A stretch of 42,844 bases of DNA from Acetobacteraceae bacterium (GTDB taxonomy: Bacteria; Pseudomonadota; Alphaproteobacteria; Acetobacterales; Acetobacteraceae). The notes under the pieces were generated by a model. That model saw nothing but the letters and a program-made list of their open reading frames with translations. It ran no database searches and was not told the DNA's origin. Position 1 is the first letter of the stretch, and each line of letters starts with the position of its first letter. This document shows, one piece after another, positions 24,973-33,215 of the stretch. A program made the position numbers and the translations under genes. The stretch lies in contig JANXMB010000090.1 of the NCBI GenBank assembly GCA_025354865.1, positions 1 through 42,844 of the forward strand, read 5' to 3'.

Positions 24973-26304
24973 CTAAGCAGCGGCGATCCGTAACCGGGTC
25001 GCCGCCCGAGCGCGACCGATCAACGGCAACAGGGCCTCCAGCGAGGGGCCCTGTTCCTCCCCGGTCAGGGCAAGACGGAGCGGCATCCACAAAGCCTCCC
25101 CCACGCGGCCGGTCGTCTGCGACAGGGCGTCCGTCCAGGACCGCCACACCGTTTCGTCCCAGGGTTCGGGGGGTAGCAGCGCCTCGGCGGCGGAAAGAAA
25201 GCGGGTTTCGCCGTCGATCGGGGGCGGCACGATGGTGCCGGCTACGACTTCCCACCAGCCGCGCACCTCGTTCAATAAATCCAGGCTGCCGCGCACCGCC
25301 AGCCAGAACGCTTCCGTCGCACCGCCCGGCAGCCGGTCGGCGATCGCTGCGAAATCCAGCCGTCCCAACGCCCGGCGGTTCAACCATAGCAGTTGCGACG
25401 CATCGAACCCGGCCACGGTTTGCGCCAATCGGCCGAGATCGAAATCCCGAATGAGGTCGTCCATCGCGGCCGGCTCGCCAAGATTGCCGAGACCGATACG
25501 CGCGAGGCAGGTCGCCAAAGCGGCGGGATCGACGCCGTCGCCGCGCAGGGCGCGAACCGACAGGCTGCCGACCTTGCGCGACAGGCGCACGCGGCCGGTG
25601 TCGGCCAGGGCCGGCAGATGGGCGAACTGCACCCGGGGCGGTTTGCCGGTCAAAGCCTCCCACAAATCGAGCTGCACGCCCGTATTCGCGGCATTGTCCT
25701 CCGCGCGGATGACATGGGTGATGCCGGTTTCGATGTCGTCGATCACGCTGGCAAAAAGCGCGGTCGGGGTGCCGTCGGCACGCATCGCCACGGGGTCCGA
25801 CACCGCAGTCAGCTTCGCGTGCCGCGGCCCGCCGATCCCATCGTGCCATTCCAGCGTGCGCGGCGACAGCAGGAAGCGCCAATAAGGCTGCTTGCCGTTG
25901 GCCTCGGCCTTGGCGCGCTGTTCCCCGGTCAATTTCAGCATCGCCCGATCGTAAATCGGCGACTTGCCGCGCTTCAGCCGCTGATCGCGCTTGGCCCGCA
26001 ATTCGTCGTCGCCTTCGAAACACGGATACAGCCGGTTGGCCGCGCGCAGCCGATCCGCCGCCTTGGTGTAAAGTTCCAGCCGATCGGACTGCTGGAACGT
26101 CTCGTCCCAGCCGATTCCGAGCCAGCCGAGGTCGTGGGCAATCGCCTCGGCAAAGGCCGGTTTGGCGCGATCGCGATCGATGTCGTCGAATCGCAGCAGT
26201 ATTTTGCCACCGTGGCGACGCGCGTGCAGGTAGTTGGCAAGGGCCACGCGGGCACCGCTGACATACAGGTGACCGACCGGGCTGGGGGCGAAGCGGACGC
26301 GCAT
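24973..26304 (-). CDS. gltX: Glutamate--tRNA ligase (GluRS), atypical active-site motifs
   Basis: A 443-residue class Ic synthetase that should charge tRNA with glutamate, acting in the cytosol. The overall fold is normal: RFAPSPVG at 4-11, GKILLRFDDIDRDRA near 33-47, and a DPVAMRADGTPTALFASVIDD block near 171-190. Key motifs deviate. HIGH is replaced by LYVSG (Tyr14, Ser16). KMSKS is RLSRKVG at 240-246. The usual GEDH is AEDN at 201-204. It may be a second GluRS with narrowed specificity, such as tRNA-Gln, as many alphaproteobacteria have two. The ATG overlaps the upstream gene's stop by one base. Confidence 0.85.
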   Translation of the reverse strand: MRVRFAPSPVGHLYVSGARVALANYLHARRHGGKILLRFDDIDRDRAKPAFAEAIAHDLGWLGIGWDETFQQSDRLELYTKAADRLRAANRLYPCFEGDDELRAKRDQRLKRGKSPIYDRAMLKLTGEQRAKAEANGKQPYWRFLLSPRTLEWHDGIGGPRHAKLTAVSDPVAMRADGTPTALFASVIDDIETGITHVIRAEDNAANTGVQLDLWEALTGKPPRVQFAHLPALADTGRVRLSRKVGSLSVRALRGDGVDPAALATCLARIGLGNLGEPAAMDDLIRDFDLGRLAQTVAGFDASQLLWLNRRALGRLDFAAIADRLPGGATEAFWLAVRGSLDLLNEVRGWWEVVAGTIVPPPIDGETRFLSAAEALLPPEPWDETVWRSWTDALSQTTGRVGEALWMPLRLALTGEEQGPSLEALLPLIGRARAATRLRIAAA

Positions 26305-26675
26305 CACTCGTCTGCCTCGTCGTCGTCCTGCCCGTCGCGCCTGGGATCGATGGCGCGCCAGTCCCGTTCTTCGATGCCGGCCAGAGTGTCCACGAAATCG
26401 CCGAGTTCGTTGGCGCTGCGCCAGCCGCCCTGCTCGGCATCGACAACCAGGGCGTCTTCGCCGAACGCGAACCAGGCTTCCAGCACGTCCTTGGTGGACA
26501 TGCCCGGCGCGCGGCACAATTCGACGGAGTCGCGGACATAGCGGCGGGCGAAGGCATTGGCGTGCATCAGGGTCGGAAAACCGGCGATTTCCTCGACAAT
26601 GCCTTCTTCGGCGCCACCGGAGAGATCGAGGATGCGGACCCGCCAGCCGCCATCGGGGGCAAACAGGTCGCTCAT
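26304..26675 (-). CDS. Hypothetical protein, 123 residues
   Basis: I do not recognise this protein. It is small and acidic, with no signal peptide or membrane segment. It has a WRVRILDLSGGAEE opening, a conserved-looking FPTLMHANAFARRYVRDSVE helix in the middle, and a strongly acidic DGQDDDEADE tail. The ATG at 26675 was chosen because upstream sequence lacks protein-like composition. Its stop shares one base with the gltX start, so the two are very probably translated together. A role linked to tRNA or translation is only a guess from that coupling. Confidence 0.7.
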   Translation of the reverse strand: MSDLFAPDGGWRVRILDLSGGAEEGIVEEIAGFPTLMHANAFARRYVRDSVELCRAPGMSTKDVLEAWFAFGEDALVVDAEQGGWRSANELGDFVDTLAGIEERDWRAIDPRRDGQDDDEADE

Positions 26676-26749
26676 GGTTTGTTGTGCGCGGTCGATTTCA
26701 TCGCAGCACGGTAGCGCGTTCGGGGCGGCAGGAAAACGTGGCCATTTCA

Positions 26750-26765
26750 CCACAGGGGACTGTGG
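26750..26765 (-). terminator. Hairpin downstream of the sugar-type ABC operon
   Basis: Perfect arms CCACAG (26750-26755) and CTGTGG (26760-26765) with a 4-nt loop, 22 bases after the permease stop. No T-run follows, so termination is a weak call. Confidence 0.3.
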
Positions 26766-26787
26766 CCGCGCCGCATCAACCCCGCCG

Positions 26788-27636
26788 CTACTGCTTCACC
26801 GCGCCGGCGGTCAGCCCGGCGACGTAGTGTTCCACGAAGAAGGAGTAAATCACCGCCACCGGCACCGAACCCAACAGCGCCGCCGCCATCAACTGCCCCC
26901 AGTAGAACACGTCCCCCTTCACCAACTCGGCGATCGCGCCCACCGGCACGGTGCGCACATCGGTTTGGGTCAGGAAGATCAGCGCATACAGAAACTCGTT
27001 CTGCGACAGGGTGAACGCGAAGATGCCGGCCGAGATGAATCCCGGCACGCACAACGGCAGGAACACCTTGATCATGGTCTGCAACCGGGTCGCGCCGTCG
27101 ATCCTGGCGGCGTCTTCAAGCTCGACAGGGACGGAGCGGAAATAGCCCATCAGCAGCCAGGCGCAGAACGGCACCAGCAGCGTCGGGTAGGTCAGGATCA
27201 CCGATGTCAGGGTATCGCCGAGATGCAGTTGGTTGATGATATCGGCCAACGGGATGAACAAAAGCGGTTGCGGCACCAGATAGGTCGCGGCCACGGCGAA
27301 GGATATCAATGCCGAGCCGGCGAATTTCATCCGCGCGAGGGGATAGGCGAGCATGGTGCCGAACACGAGGGAGATGGCGGTGGACACCGCAGCGACCAGG
27401 AAGGTGTTCCAGGTCCAGGTAATGAAATTCGTTTCGGTCAACAGATCGACATAATGTTTCAAGGTCGGATGGTAGACCACCATCGGCATGATTTTGCGAT
27501 TGTACAACTCGCTGTTCGGTTTGATCGAGGTGATCGCCATCCAATAGAACGGAAACAGCGTAAACACCATGAACGCCCCCAACGGGATCCACAATTTCAG
27601 TGCTCGGACTTTCCAGCCGCCGCGTTCGACGCTCAT
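26788..27636 (-). CDS. ABC transporter permease, MalG/UgpE-type
   Basis: A 282-residue inner-membrane permease of the carbohydrate-uptake class 1 (CUT1) family. It has six hydrophobic segments and the EAA loop, seen as EDAARIDGATRLQTMIKVF near residue 190, which contacts the ATPase. Its start overlaps the previous permease stop (ATGA). It ends the operon of binding protein, permease 1, permease 2. The ATPase that energises the system is not encoded next to it. The substrate is likely a sugar, polyol or glycerophosphoryl-type compound by family. Confidence 0.9.
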   Translation of the reverse strand: MSVERGGWKVRALKLWIPLGAFMVFTLFPFYWMAITSIKPNSELYNRKIMPMVVYHPTLKHYVDLLTETNFITWTWNTFLVAAVSTAISLVFGTMLAYPLARMKFAGSALISFAVAATYLVPQPLLFIPLADIINQLHLGDTLTSVILTYPTLLVPFCAWLLMGYFRSVPVELEDAARIDGATRLQTMIKVFLPLCVPGFISAGIFAFTLSQNEFLYALIFLTQTDVRTVPVGAIAELVKGDVFYWGQLMAAALLGSVPVAVIYSFFVEHYVAGLTAGAVKQ

Positions 27637-28550
27637 GATTTATGGGGCTTCATATAAACCGACATGGCAATGATGATCAGGGCGAGCGGCGGCAGCATGG
27701 CGAGTGCGACGGACGCACCCATACCCAACTGTCCGCCGCTCATGGCGATATCGAAGGCGTAGGTGGCGAACAAATGGGTGGCATTGGCCGGCCCGCCGCG
27801 GGTCAGCACGTAGACCAACTGGAAATCGGCGAATGTGAAAATCACCGAGAACATGGTCACGATGAAAATCACCGGCTTCAACAACGGCAGCGTGACGAAA
27901 CGAAATCGCGCCCAGGAGCCGGCGCCGTCGATCGTTGCGGCCTCATACAAATCGGGGGAGATGGTTTGCAGCCCCGCCAGCAGGGTGATCGCGTAGAACG
28001 GCAGCCCGCGCCACACGTTGACGATAATCAACGACATCATCGCCAATGTCGGATTGCCAAGCCAGGATGGGCCGGGATCGGCGATGCCGGTATATTTCAG
28101 GAACCAGTTGACGATGCTGAACCCGGGGTCGAGCATCCACATCCAGGCGATCGTGGACAGCACCGTGGGCACGATGAACGGCAGCAGCATCAGTGCGCGG
28201 ATGGCGTTTTTGAAGCGGAAATCCTGGTTCATCGTCAGCGCGAGCGCCAGCCCGCCGACCATTTTCAATATGGTCGCGAAAAACGTATACACGAACGTAT
28301 TGATCGCGACCTGCCAGAACACCGGATCGTGGAAATCGGCGACGAAATTCGCCAAGCCCACGAACTTGCCGGCGTGCGCGACCGGACGGTCTTCCAGACT
28401 GAGCCAGATGCCGTAGGCGAAGGGGTAGCCGACCAACAGGATCAGGAACAGCGTCGGCGGGCCGATCATCAGCCAACTGAACACCCCCTCCCGCTCGGTC
28501 CAGCGACGCAACCGGGAGGTCGGGCGCTGCTCGACGAATGTCGCCGACAC
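27633..28550 (-). CDS. ABC transporter permease, MalF/UgpA-type
   Basis: A 305-residue CUT1-family permease. A cytoplasmic N-terminus of about 30 residues is followed by six membrane segments. The EAA motif is EAATIDGAGSWARFRFVTLP near 205. FLILLVGYPFAYGIWLS is the first transmembrane segment. The start is GTG at 28550, one base after the binding-protein stop. The 3' end overlaps the second permease by four bases. It should pair with that permease to form the transmembrane channel. Confidence 0.9.
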   Translation of the reverse strand: MSATFVEQRPTSRLRRWTEREGVFSWLMIGPPTLFLILLVGYPFAYGIWLSLEDRPVAHAGKFVGLANFVADFHDPVFWQVAINTFVYTFFATILKMVGGLALALTMNQDFRFKNAIRALMLLPFIVPTVLSTIAWMWMLDPGFSIVNWFLKYTGIADPGPSWLGNPTLAMMSLIIVNVWRGLPFYAITLLAGLQTISPDLYEAATIDGAGSWARFRFVTLPLLKPVIFIVTMFSVIFTFADFQLVYVLTRGGPANATHLFATYAFDIAMSGGQLGMGASVALAMLPPLALIIIAMSVYMKPHKS

Positions 28551-28551
28551 G

Positions 28552-29847
28552 TCAGGCGGACTTGAAGATTTGTTTCAGTTGTGCATTCGCATCGGCGATC
28601 ACGTCCTTGGTGGATTTGCCGGCGCAGGCTTTGGCGAACATATCGACGACGACGTATTTGGCGACACTTTCCGATTGCGGCCGGCTGATCGGCGCGGGCC
28701 AACCGGGCAGATGCGAATTTGCCATCGAATCCCGATACGGCAGATTGCGCGGTTCCGTGTGCCAGAACGGTGCGTCGTCGAACATATGCAGGAACGGGCC
28801 GTAATAGCTGACGGCGACGTCGTACCAGCCGGTCACCTGCTTCGGGTCCATCAGCCACACCAGGAAATCTTTGGCGGCCTGCACATCCGGCGTATGGGTG
28901 AAAATACCGTGGGTCCAGGGGTTCAGCATATGGTACCGCTCCCCGGTCGGGCCTTTCGGATTCTGTGCCTGACCGGTGGCCTTGCCGATCTCCGGGAAGT
29001 CGCGCTTGGCGATGTAAAGAATGCTCTCGGCATTGTTGGTGCAGGAAATCTGCTCCGACAGGAACGCCTTGTTGTTGGAAACGTCGGTCCAGCCGAGGCA
29101 ATCCTCCAACATCGTTTTTTGGAAGAACTCGCGGCAGAAATCGATGGCTTTGGCGGTTTCCGAGGAGTCGATCGCCACGGTCTTCCCGTCCTTGGCGACT
29201 TCCATCGCGCCGAACGACCATAGCAGCGGGTAGAGCCAGCCGTGGTTGTCGCCGAACCCGTGCCCGAGTTCGAAGCCGAAGGGATGCCCCGCCTTTTTCA
29301 ACTTGATGCCGGCTTCCAGCAGTTCCGCCCAGGTTTCCGGGAAGGTCTTGACGCCCACTTCGTCGAACCAGTCGGTGCGATAATTCATCAACTGGCCGAT
29401 ATTGCCGAACGGAATGGCCTTCCATTTGCCGTTGACAACGACCGCTTCGGCCGAGTTCGCGTGCCATCCGCCGCCCTTCTCGCCGATGGTTTTGGCGATA
29501 TCGGTGACGTCGACCAGTTTTTCGTCGAACAGGAAGGGCCAGTTGAACGCCATCTGCGCCATTTCCGGGCCGGTGCCGGTTTCCGCCACCGTGGTATCGC
29601 GGGTCTGGATGCTGCCGACGCTGACGGTTTCGTAAACGATTTTGATACCGGTGGCTTTTTCGTAGGCCGGCGCGATGGTGTTCTTGAAATAAGCATCGTA
29701 GGCCGGGATGAACGAGCTTTCGTGCATCATCGTCATCTGTTTCGGCGACGCATTCGCTCGGGCCGCGCCCAGGATGCCGCCGACAGCCGTCGCCGCCGAG
29801 ATTTTCAGAATATCGCGGCGCGAAGCCGCCTGGATGATGTTCGCCAC
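28552..29847 (-). CDS. Extracellular solute-binding protein, family 1, with Tat signal
   Basis: A 431-residue binding protein for the CUT1 importer encoded downstream. The signal is a clean twin-arginine one, SRRDILKISAA at about 9-19, followed by a short hydrophobic stretch and an ARANA cleavage region. The mature part has the family 1 pattern, including YEKATGIKIVYE, a GNIGQLMNYRTDWF block and DFLVWLMDPKQVTGWYD. I chose GTG at 29847 because AGGGAAGG sits 7 nt upstream; a TTG six bases earlier is too close to that site. Tat export suggests folding before secretion. The ligand is not evident. Confidence 0.87.
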   Translation of the reverse strand: MANIIQAASRRDILKISAATAVGGILGAARANASPKQMTMMHESSFIPAYDAYFKNTIAPAYEKATGIKIVYETVSVGSIQTRDTTVAETGTGPEMAQMAFNWPFLFDEKLVDVTDIAKTIGEKGGGWHANSAEAVVVNGKWKAIPFGNIGQLMNYRTDWFDEVGVKTFPETWAELLEAGIKLKKAGHPFGFELGHGFGDNHGWLYPLLWSFGAMEVAKDGKTVAIDSSETAKAIDFCREFFQKTMLEDCLGWTDVSNNKAFLSEQISCTNNAESILYIAKRDFPEIGKATGQAQNPKGPTGERYHMLNPWTHGIFTHTPDVQAAKDFLVWLMDPKQVTGWYDVAVSYYGPFLHMFDDAPFWHTEPRNLPYRDSMANSHLPGWPAPISRPQSESVAKYVVVDMFAKACAGKSTKDVIADANAQLKQIFKSA

Positions 29848-29942
29848 GCCCAAGCCTTCCCTGTCTTCCGGCCCATCCTCGTGTCGGGATGGGTTTGCCG
29901 GAAAACAGGTTAGGGTGCGTCGAACCGCGAAGTCAACGCGAA

Positions 29943-29969
29943 GGGTTCAACCAATTGCTTGTTGAACCC
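29943..29969 (-). terminator. Hairpin after the tartrate-dehydrogenase-like gene
   Basis: Perfect 9-bp arms GGGTTCAAC and GTTGAACCC around a 9-nt loop, 13 bases beyond the stop codon. A second hairpin, CCCGGGG (29969-29975) with CCCCGGG (29986-29992), spans the stop and shares base 29969, so the two may compete. There is no T-run. Termination or 3'-end protection is likely, in a 134-base gap before the binding-protein start. Confidence 0.45.
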
Positions 29970-29981
29970 CCGGGGCTTGTT

Positions 29982-31052
29982 CTACCCCCGGGCAACGACT
30001 TGCGCGATGGCGGTGCCGACGTCCTGGGTGCCGGCCTGGCCGCCCATGTCCCGCGTCTTCGGCCCGTCCTCGCGCAGCAGCGTCTCGATCGCGGCGACGA
30101 TCGCAGCGCCGGCTTCCTGCTCGCCCAGATGGTTCAGCATCAACGCTGCCGACCAGATCTGGCCGATCGGATTGGCGATGAACCGCCCCGCGATATCGGG
30201 CGCCGAACCGTGCACCGGCTCGAACATCGACGGGAACACCCGTTCGGGGTTGATGTTGGCGCTGGCGGCGATCCCGATCGAGCCGGCCAACGCCGGGCCA
30301 AGGTCGGACAGAATGTCGCCGAACAGGTTGGACCCGACCACGACATCGAACCAATCGGGATGCTGCACGAAATGCGCGCAGAGGATGTCGATATGGTACT
30401 GATCGGTGCGAATGGCGGGGTAGTTCTTTGCCATCTCGGCAAAGCGTTCGTCCCAGTACGGCATGGTATGGATGATGCCGTTCGACTTGGTCGCACTGGT
30501 GACGTGCTTCTTGTCGCGGGTCATCGCCAGTTCGAACGCGTATTTCAGAATGCGATCGGTGCCATGCCGGGTCAGGATGCTCTGCTGGGAGACGAATTCG
30601 CGGTCGGTGCCTTCGAACATGCGCCCGCCGACGGACGAGTATTCGCCCTCGGTGTTTTCCCGCACGACGTAGAAGTCGATATCCTTCTCCGTCCGGTTGG
30701 CCAGCGGCGTGTAGACGCCCGGCATCAGCTTGCACGGCCGCACATTGGCATACTGGTCGAAGCCGCGACGGATCGGGATCAGCAGACCCCAGAGCGACAC
30801 GTGATCCGGCACGCCCGGCCAACCGACCGCGCCCAGCAGGATCGAGTCGGATCTCTGCAACTGCGCCATGCCGTCCTTGGGCATGAATTCGCCGGTGTTC
30901 TTATAGGTCTCGCACGACCAATCGTAGTGGGTCAGCTCCAGGTCGAAGCCGAATTTGCGCGCGGCGGCGTCGAGGACTTTCAGCGACTCGGGGACGGTTT
31001 CCTTGCCGATTCCGTCGCCCGGCAGCACGGCGATCTTGTGTTTGCGGGTCAT
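29982..31052 (-). CDS. ttuC: Tartrate dehydrogenase/decarboxylase-like enzyme
   Basis: A 356-residue member of the isocitrate/isopropylmalate dehydrogenase family. Landmarks are AVLPGDGIGKE at 8-18, WGLLIPIRRGFDQYANVRP, and the metal/NAD block GDILSDLGPALAGSIGIA with FEPVHGSAPDIAGR. The LLIPIRRGFDQYANVRP version is the tartrate/D-malate dehydrogenase type (TtuC, DmlA) rather than LeuB. The reaction would be NAD-dependent oxidation, often with decarboxylation, of a 2-hydroxydiacid. It is divergent from pyrE over 65 bases and lies upstream of the ABC importer on the same strand. The importer might bring in its substrate; this is inference. Confidence 0.87.
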   Translation of the reverse strand: MTRKHKIAVLPGDGIGKETVPESLKVLDAAARKFGFDLELTHYDWSCETYKNTGEFMPKDGMAQLQRSDSILLGAVGWPGVPDHVSLWGLLIPIRRGFDQYANVRPCKLMPGVYTPLANRTEKDIDFYVVRENTEGEYSSVGGRMFEGTDREFVSQQSILTRHGTDRILKYAFELAMTRDKKHVTSATKSNGIIHTMPYWDERFAEMAKNYPAIRTDQYHIDILCAHFVQHPDWFDVVVGSNLFGDILSDLGPALAGSIGIAASANINPERVFPSMFEPVHGSAPDIAGRFIANPIGQIWSAALMLNHLGEQEAGAAIVAAIETLLREDGPKTRDMGGQAGTQDVGTAIAQVVARG

Positions 31053-31117
31053 ATGGGGTGGTTCCTGGGCCTGTGATCCGTTATCGATGCACCCATTGGA
31101 TAGAGGACCCAACCCAT

Positions 31118-31858
31118 ATGGCCAAGCCCGCCCGAGCCGCATCGACCACGACGGAGTGGGATCGCGACGCTGCATTGACTGCTGCGCGCATCCTGCTCGA
31201 AATCAAAGCGGTCAATTTCCGTCCCGAGGAACCCTACACCTTCACCGCCGGCTGGAAGTCGCCCGTCTACATCGATTGCCGCCGCATCATCTATTTCCCC
31301 CGCGCCCGCGCCAAGATTTGCGATCTCGCGGTGGAAAAGATCGATCGCCACGTCGGCTACGAGAATATCGAGGCTGTGGCAGGCGGGGAAACCGCCGGCA
31401 TTCCGTTCGCCGCCTGGATCGCCGACCGCATGTCCGCCCCGATGGCCTATGTCCGCAAGAAACCGAAGGGCTTCGGCGCCAATGCCTTGATCGAGGGCGA
31501 TGTCCCCGTCGGCAAGCGCACGTTGCTGGTGGAAGACCTGACCACCGATGGCGGGTCGAAGATCAAATTCGCCAACGCCCTGCGCAACGCCGGGGCGATC
31601 TGCAACCACGCCTTCGTGGTCTTCTTCTACGGCGTCTTCCCCGGCGCCTTCGAAACCCTGGCGGAAATGGACATTCAACTGCACAGCCTCTGCACCTGGT
31701 GGGACGTGCTGGAAGCCTGCAAGGACCGGCCGTACTTCTCCGATGCGGCGATGTCGGAAGTGCGCCGCTTCCTGGAAAACCCGGTCGCTTGGTCCGCCGC
31801 GCATGGCGGGGTAGCATCGGCGGAGGAAGCGGCGGCAAGGCGCGCCGCGTCCGAATAG
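31118..31858 (+). CDS. pyrE: Orotate phosphoribosyltransferase
   Basis: A 246-residue type I phosphoribosyltransferase that makes OMP from orotate and PRPP in de novo pyrimidine synthesis. The PRPP-binding loop is LLVEDLTTDGGSK at 136-148. The orotate side carries FTAGWKSPVYIDCRR near 42-56 and GGETAGIPFA near 89-98. The ATG at 31118 is favoured because family similarity begins just after it. A TTC38-like gene follows after 12 bases, likely in the same transcript. Longer than the roughly 213-residue E. coli enzyme, with an Ala-rich C-terminal tail. Confidence 0.94.
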   Translation: MAKPARAASTTTEWDRDAALTAARILLEIKAVNFRPEEPYTFTAGWKSPVYIDCRRIIYFPRARAKICDLAVEKIDRHVGYENIEAVAGGETAGIPFAAWIADRMSAPMAYVRKKPKGFGANALIEGDVPVGKRTLLVEDLTTDGGSKIKFANALRNAGAICNHAFVVFFYGVFPGAFETLAEMDIQLHSLCTWWDVLEACKDRPYFSDAAMSEVRRFLENPVAWSAAHGGVASAEEAAARRAASE

Positions 31859-31870
31859 GGAGCGAAAACA

Positions 31871-33199
31871 ATGCTGAAAGACGCCCAAGGTCACGCCCTC
31901 TCCGGTGCGACAGCCGAGGCGGTTCAGCATTACGACGCTGGCATCGCCGCCTACAATCTAGCCTATGGCGATGCCATGGCCGGATTCGATGCGGCGATCG
32001 CGGCGGCACCGGACTTCGTCATGCCTCGGCTGGCGAAGGGCTGGTTGCTGTCGCAATCCCGCGATCCCCTGGTGGTGCCGAAAGCCGCGCTCAATCTGCA
32101 AGCGGCCGTCGCGCTGCCGATGAACGAGCGCGAACGGAGCCACGCCGCCGCGCTGACCAAAGCCATCGAGGGCGCGCGCTACACCGCCGTCGGCCTGCTC
32201 GATCGGCATCTGATGTGCTACCCCTTCGACACGCTCGCCCATCAGCTCGCTTTGCTGTCCGACCTCGCCCTCGGGCGCTCCCGCTGGATGCGCGATCGGT
32301 TGGGCCGAGCGATGCCGCTATGGGCGAAGGACCGGCCGGGCTATGCGCCGATGCAGACGTTCCATGCCTTCGGGCTGGAGGAAAACGCCCATTACGCCTG
32401 GGCCGAGGACCTTGCCCGGGCCGCATCGGAAACCATCCCGAACAGCTATTTCGTACACCATACCGTCACCCACGTGCTCGAAATGACCGGCCGACCCGAA
32501 GACGGCGTCGGCTGGATGGCCGCTCGGGAATCCCTTTGGGCGTCCGCCGCGCATCCGAATCGGGACCATATCTGGTGGCATAAGGCGCTGTATCACCTGG
32601 ACCTCGGCCAGTATGACGCCGCGCTGGCGATCTACGACGGGCCGTTCCTGGCGTCGGAAAAAGCGCTGGCGATCAGTCTGACGCATGCCTCGGCGCTGCT
32701 GTGGCGGCTGGACACGCTGGGCGCCGATGTCGGCGATCGCTGGGCGGCATTGCTGCGGCGGTGGGACGGACACGCCGATGGCCGCTGTCTGGCCTTCGCC
32801 GATCTGCACGCGGTCATGGCCGAATTGCGCGCCGGGCAGGAAGCGATGGCAGAAAAGCGGCTGGCGACGATGCGGGAAGCCGCCGCCGGATCGGATGAGG
32901 GCGCCCCGGTCTACCGCACCGCCGGCGTCCCCTGCGCGGAGGGTCTGATCGCCTTCCATCGTGGCGATTACCACCGGGCGATCGAGTATTTGCTGCCAGT
33001 GCGCTTCGACCTCTGGCAGATCGGCGGCAGCCACGCCCAGCGGGACGTGTTCGATTGGACCATCGCCGAGGCCGCCGTGCGATCAGGCCAGCGCGACATC
33101 GCAATGTCGCTCGCCAACGAACGGACGACCCTGAAACCGCGCAGCCACGTCAATCGCCGCTTCGCCCGCGCGGCCGAGGCACTGACACCGGGGAATTAG
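31871..33199 (+). CDS. TTC38-like tetratricopeptide-repeat protein
   Basis: A 442-residue helical-repeat protein resembling tetratricopeptide repeat protein 38, a family shared by many bacteria and animals and of unknown function. The helical-pair pattern runs over most of the length. Family stretches include HLMCYPFDTLAHQLA near 113, MQTFHAFGLEENAHYAWAE near 161, HTVTHVLEMTGRPEDGVGW near 197 and HIWWHKALYHLDLGQYDAAL near 233. No signal peptide or membrane segment is seen. AGGGAGC precedes the ATG by 8 nt. It follows pyrE closely but has no evident link to pyrimidines. Confidence 0.82.
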   Translation: MLKDAQGHALSGATAEAVQHYDAGIAAYNLAYGDAMAGFDAAIAAAPDFVMPRLAKGWLLSQSRDPLVVPKAALNLQAAVALPMNERERSHAAALTKAIEGARYTAVGLLDRHLMCYPFDTLAHQLALLSDLALGRSRWMRDRLGRAMPLWAKDRPGYAPMQTFHAFGLEENAHYAWAEDLARAASETIPNSYFVHHTVTHVLEMTGRPEDGVGWMAARESLWASAAHPNRDHIWWHKALYHLDLGQYDAALAIYDGPFLASEKALAISLTHASALLWRLDTLGADVGDRWAALLRRWDGHADGRCLAFADLHAVMAELRAGQEAMAEKRLATMREAAAGSDEGAPVYRTAGVPCAEGLIAFHRGDYHRAIEYLLPVRFDLWQIGGSHAQRDVFDWTIAEAAVRSGQRDIAMSLANERTTLKPRSHVNRRFARAAEALTPGN

Positions 33200-33215
33200 C
33201 GCAGCCGCGCCGCTA

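Noticed and set aside
24161-26557. 798-residue minus-strand open frame across the LLM gene and gltX
   Set aside because: Arg/Ala/Gly-rich shadow of two well-supported genes, with no domain-like segment.
29982-31052. Assignment as leuB (3-isopropylmalate dehydrogenase)
   Set aside because: The LLIPIRRGFDQYANVRP segment is of the tartrate/D-malate dehydrogenase type, and no leuC, leuD or leuA is nearby.
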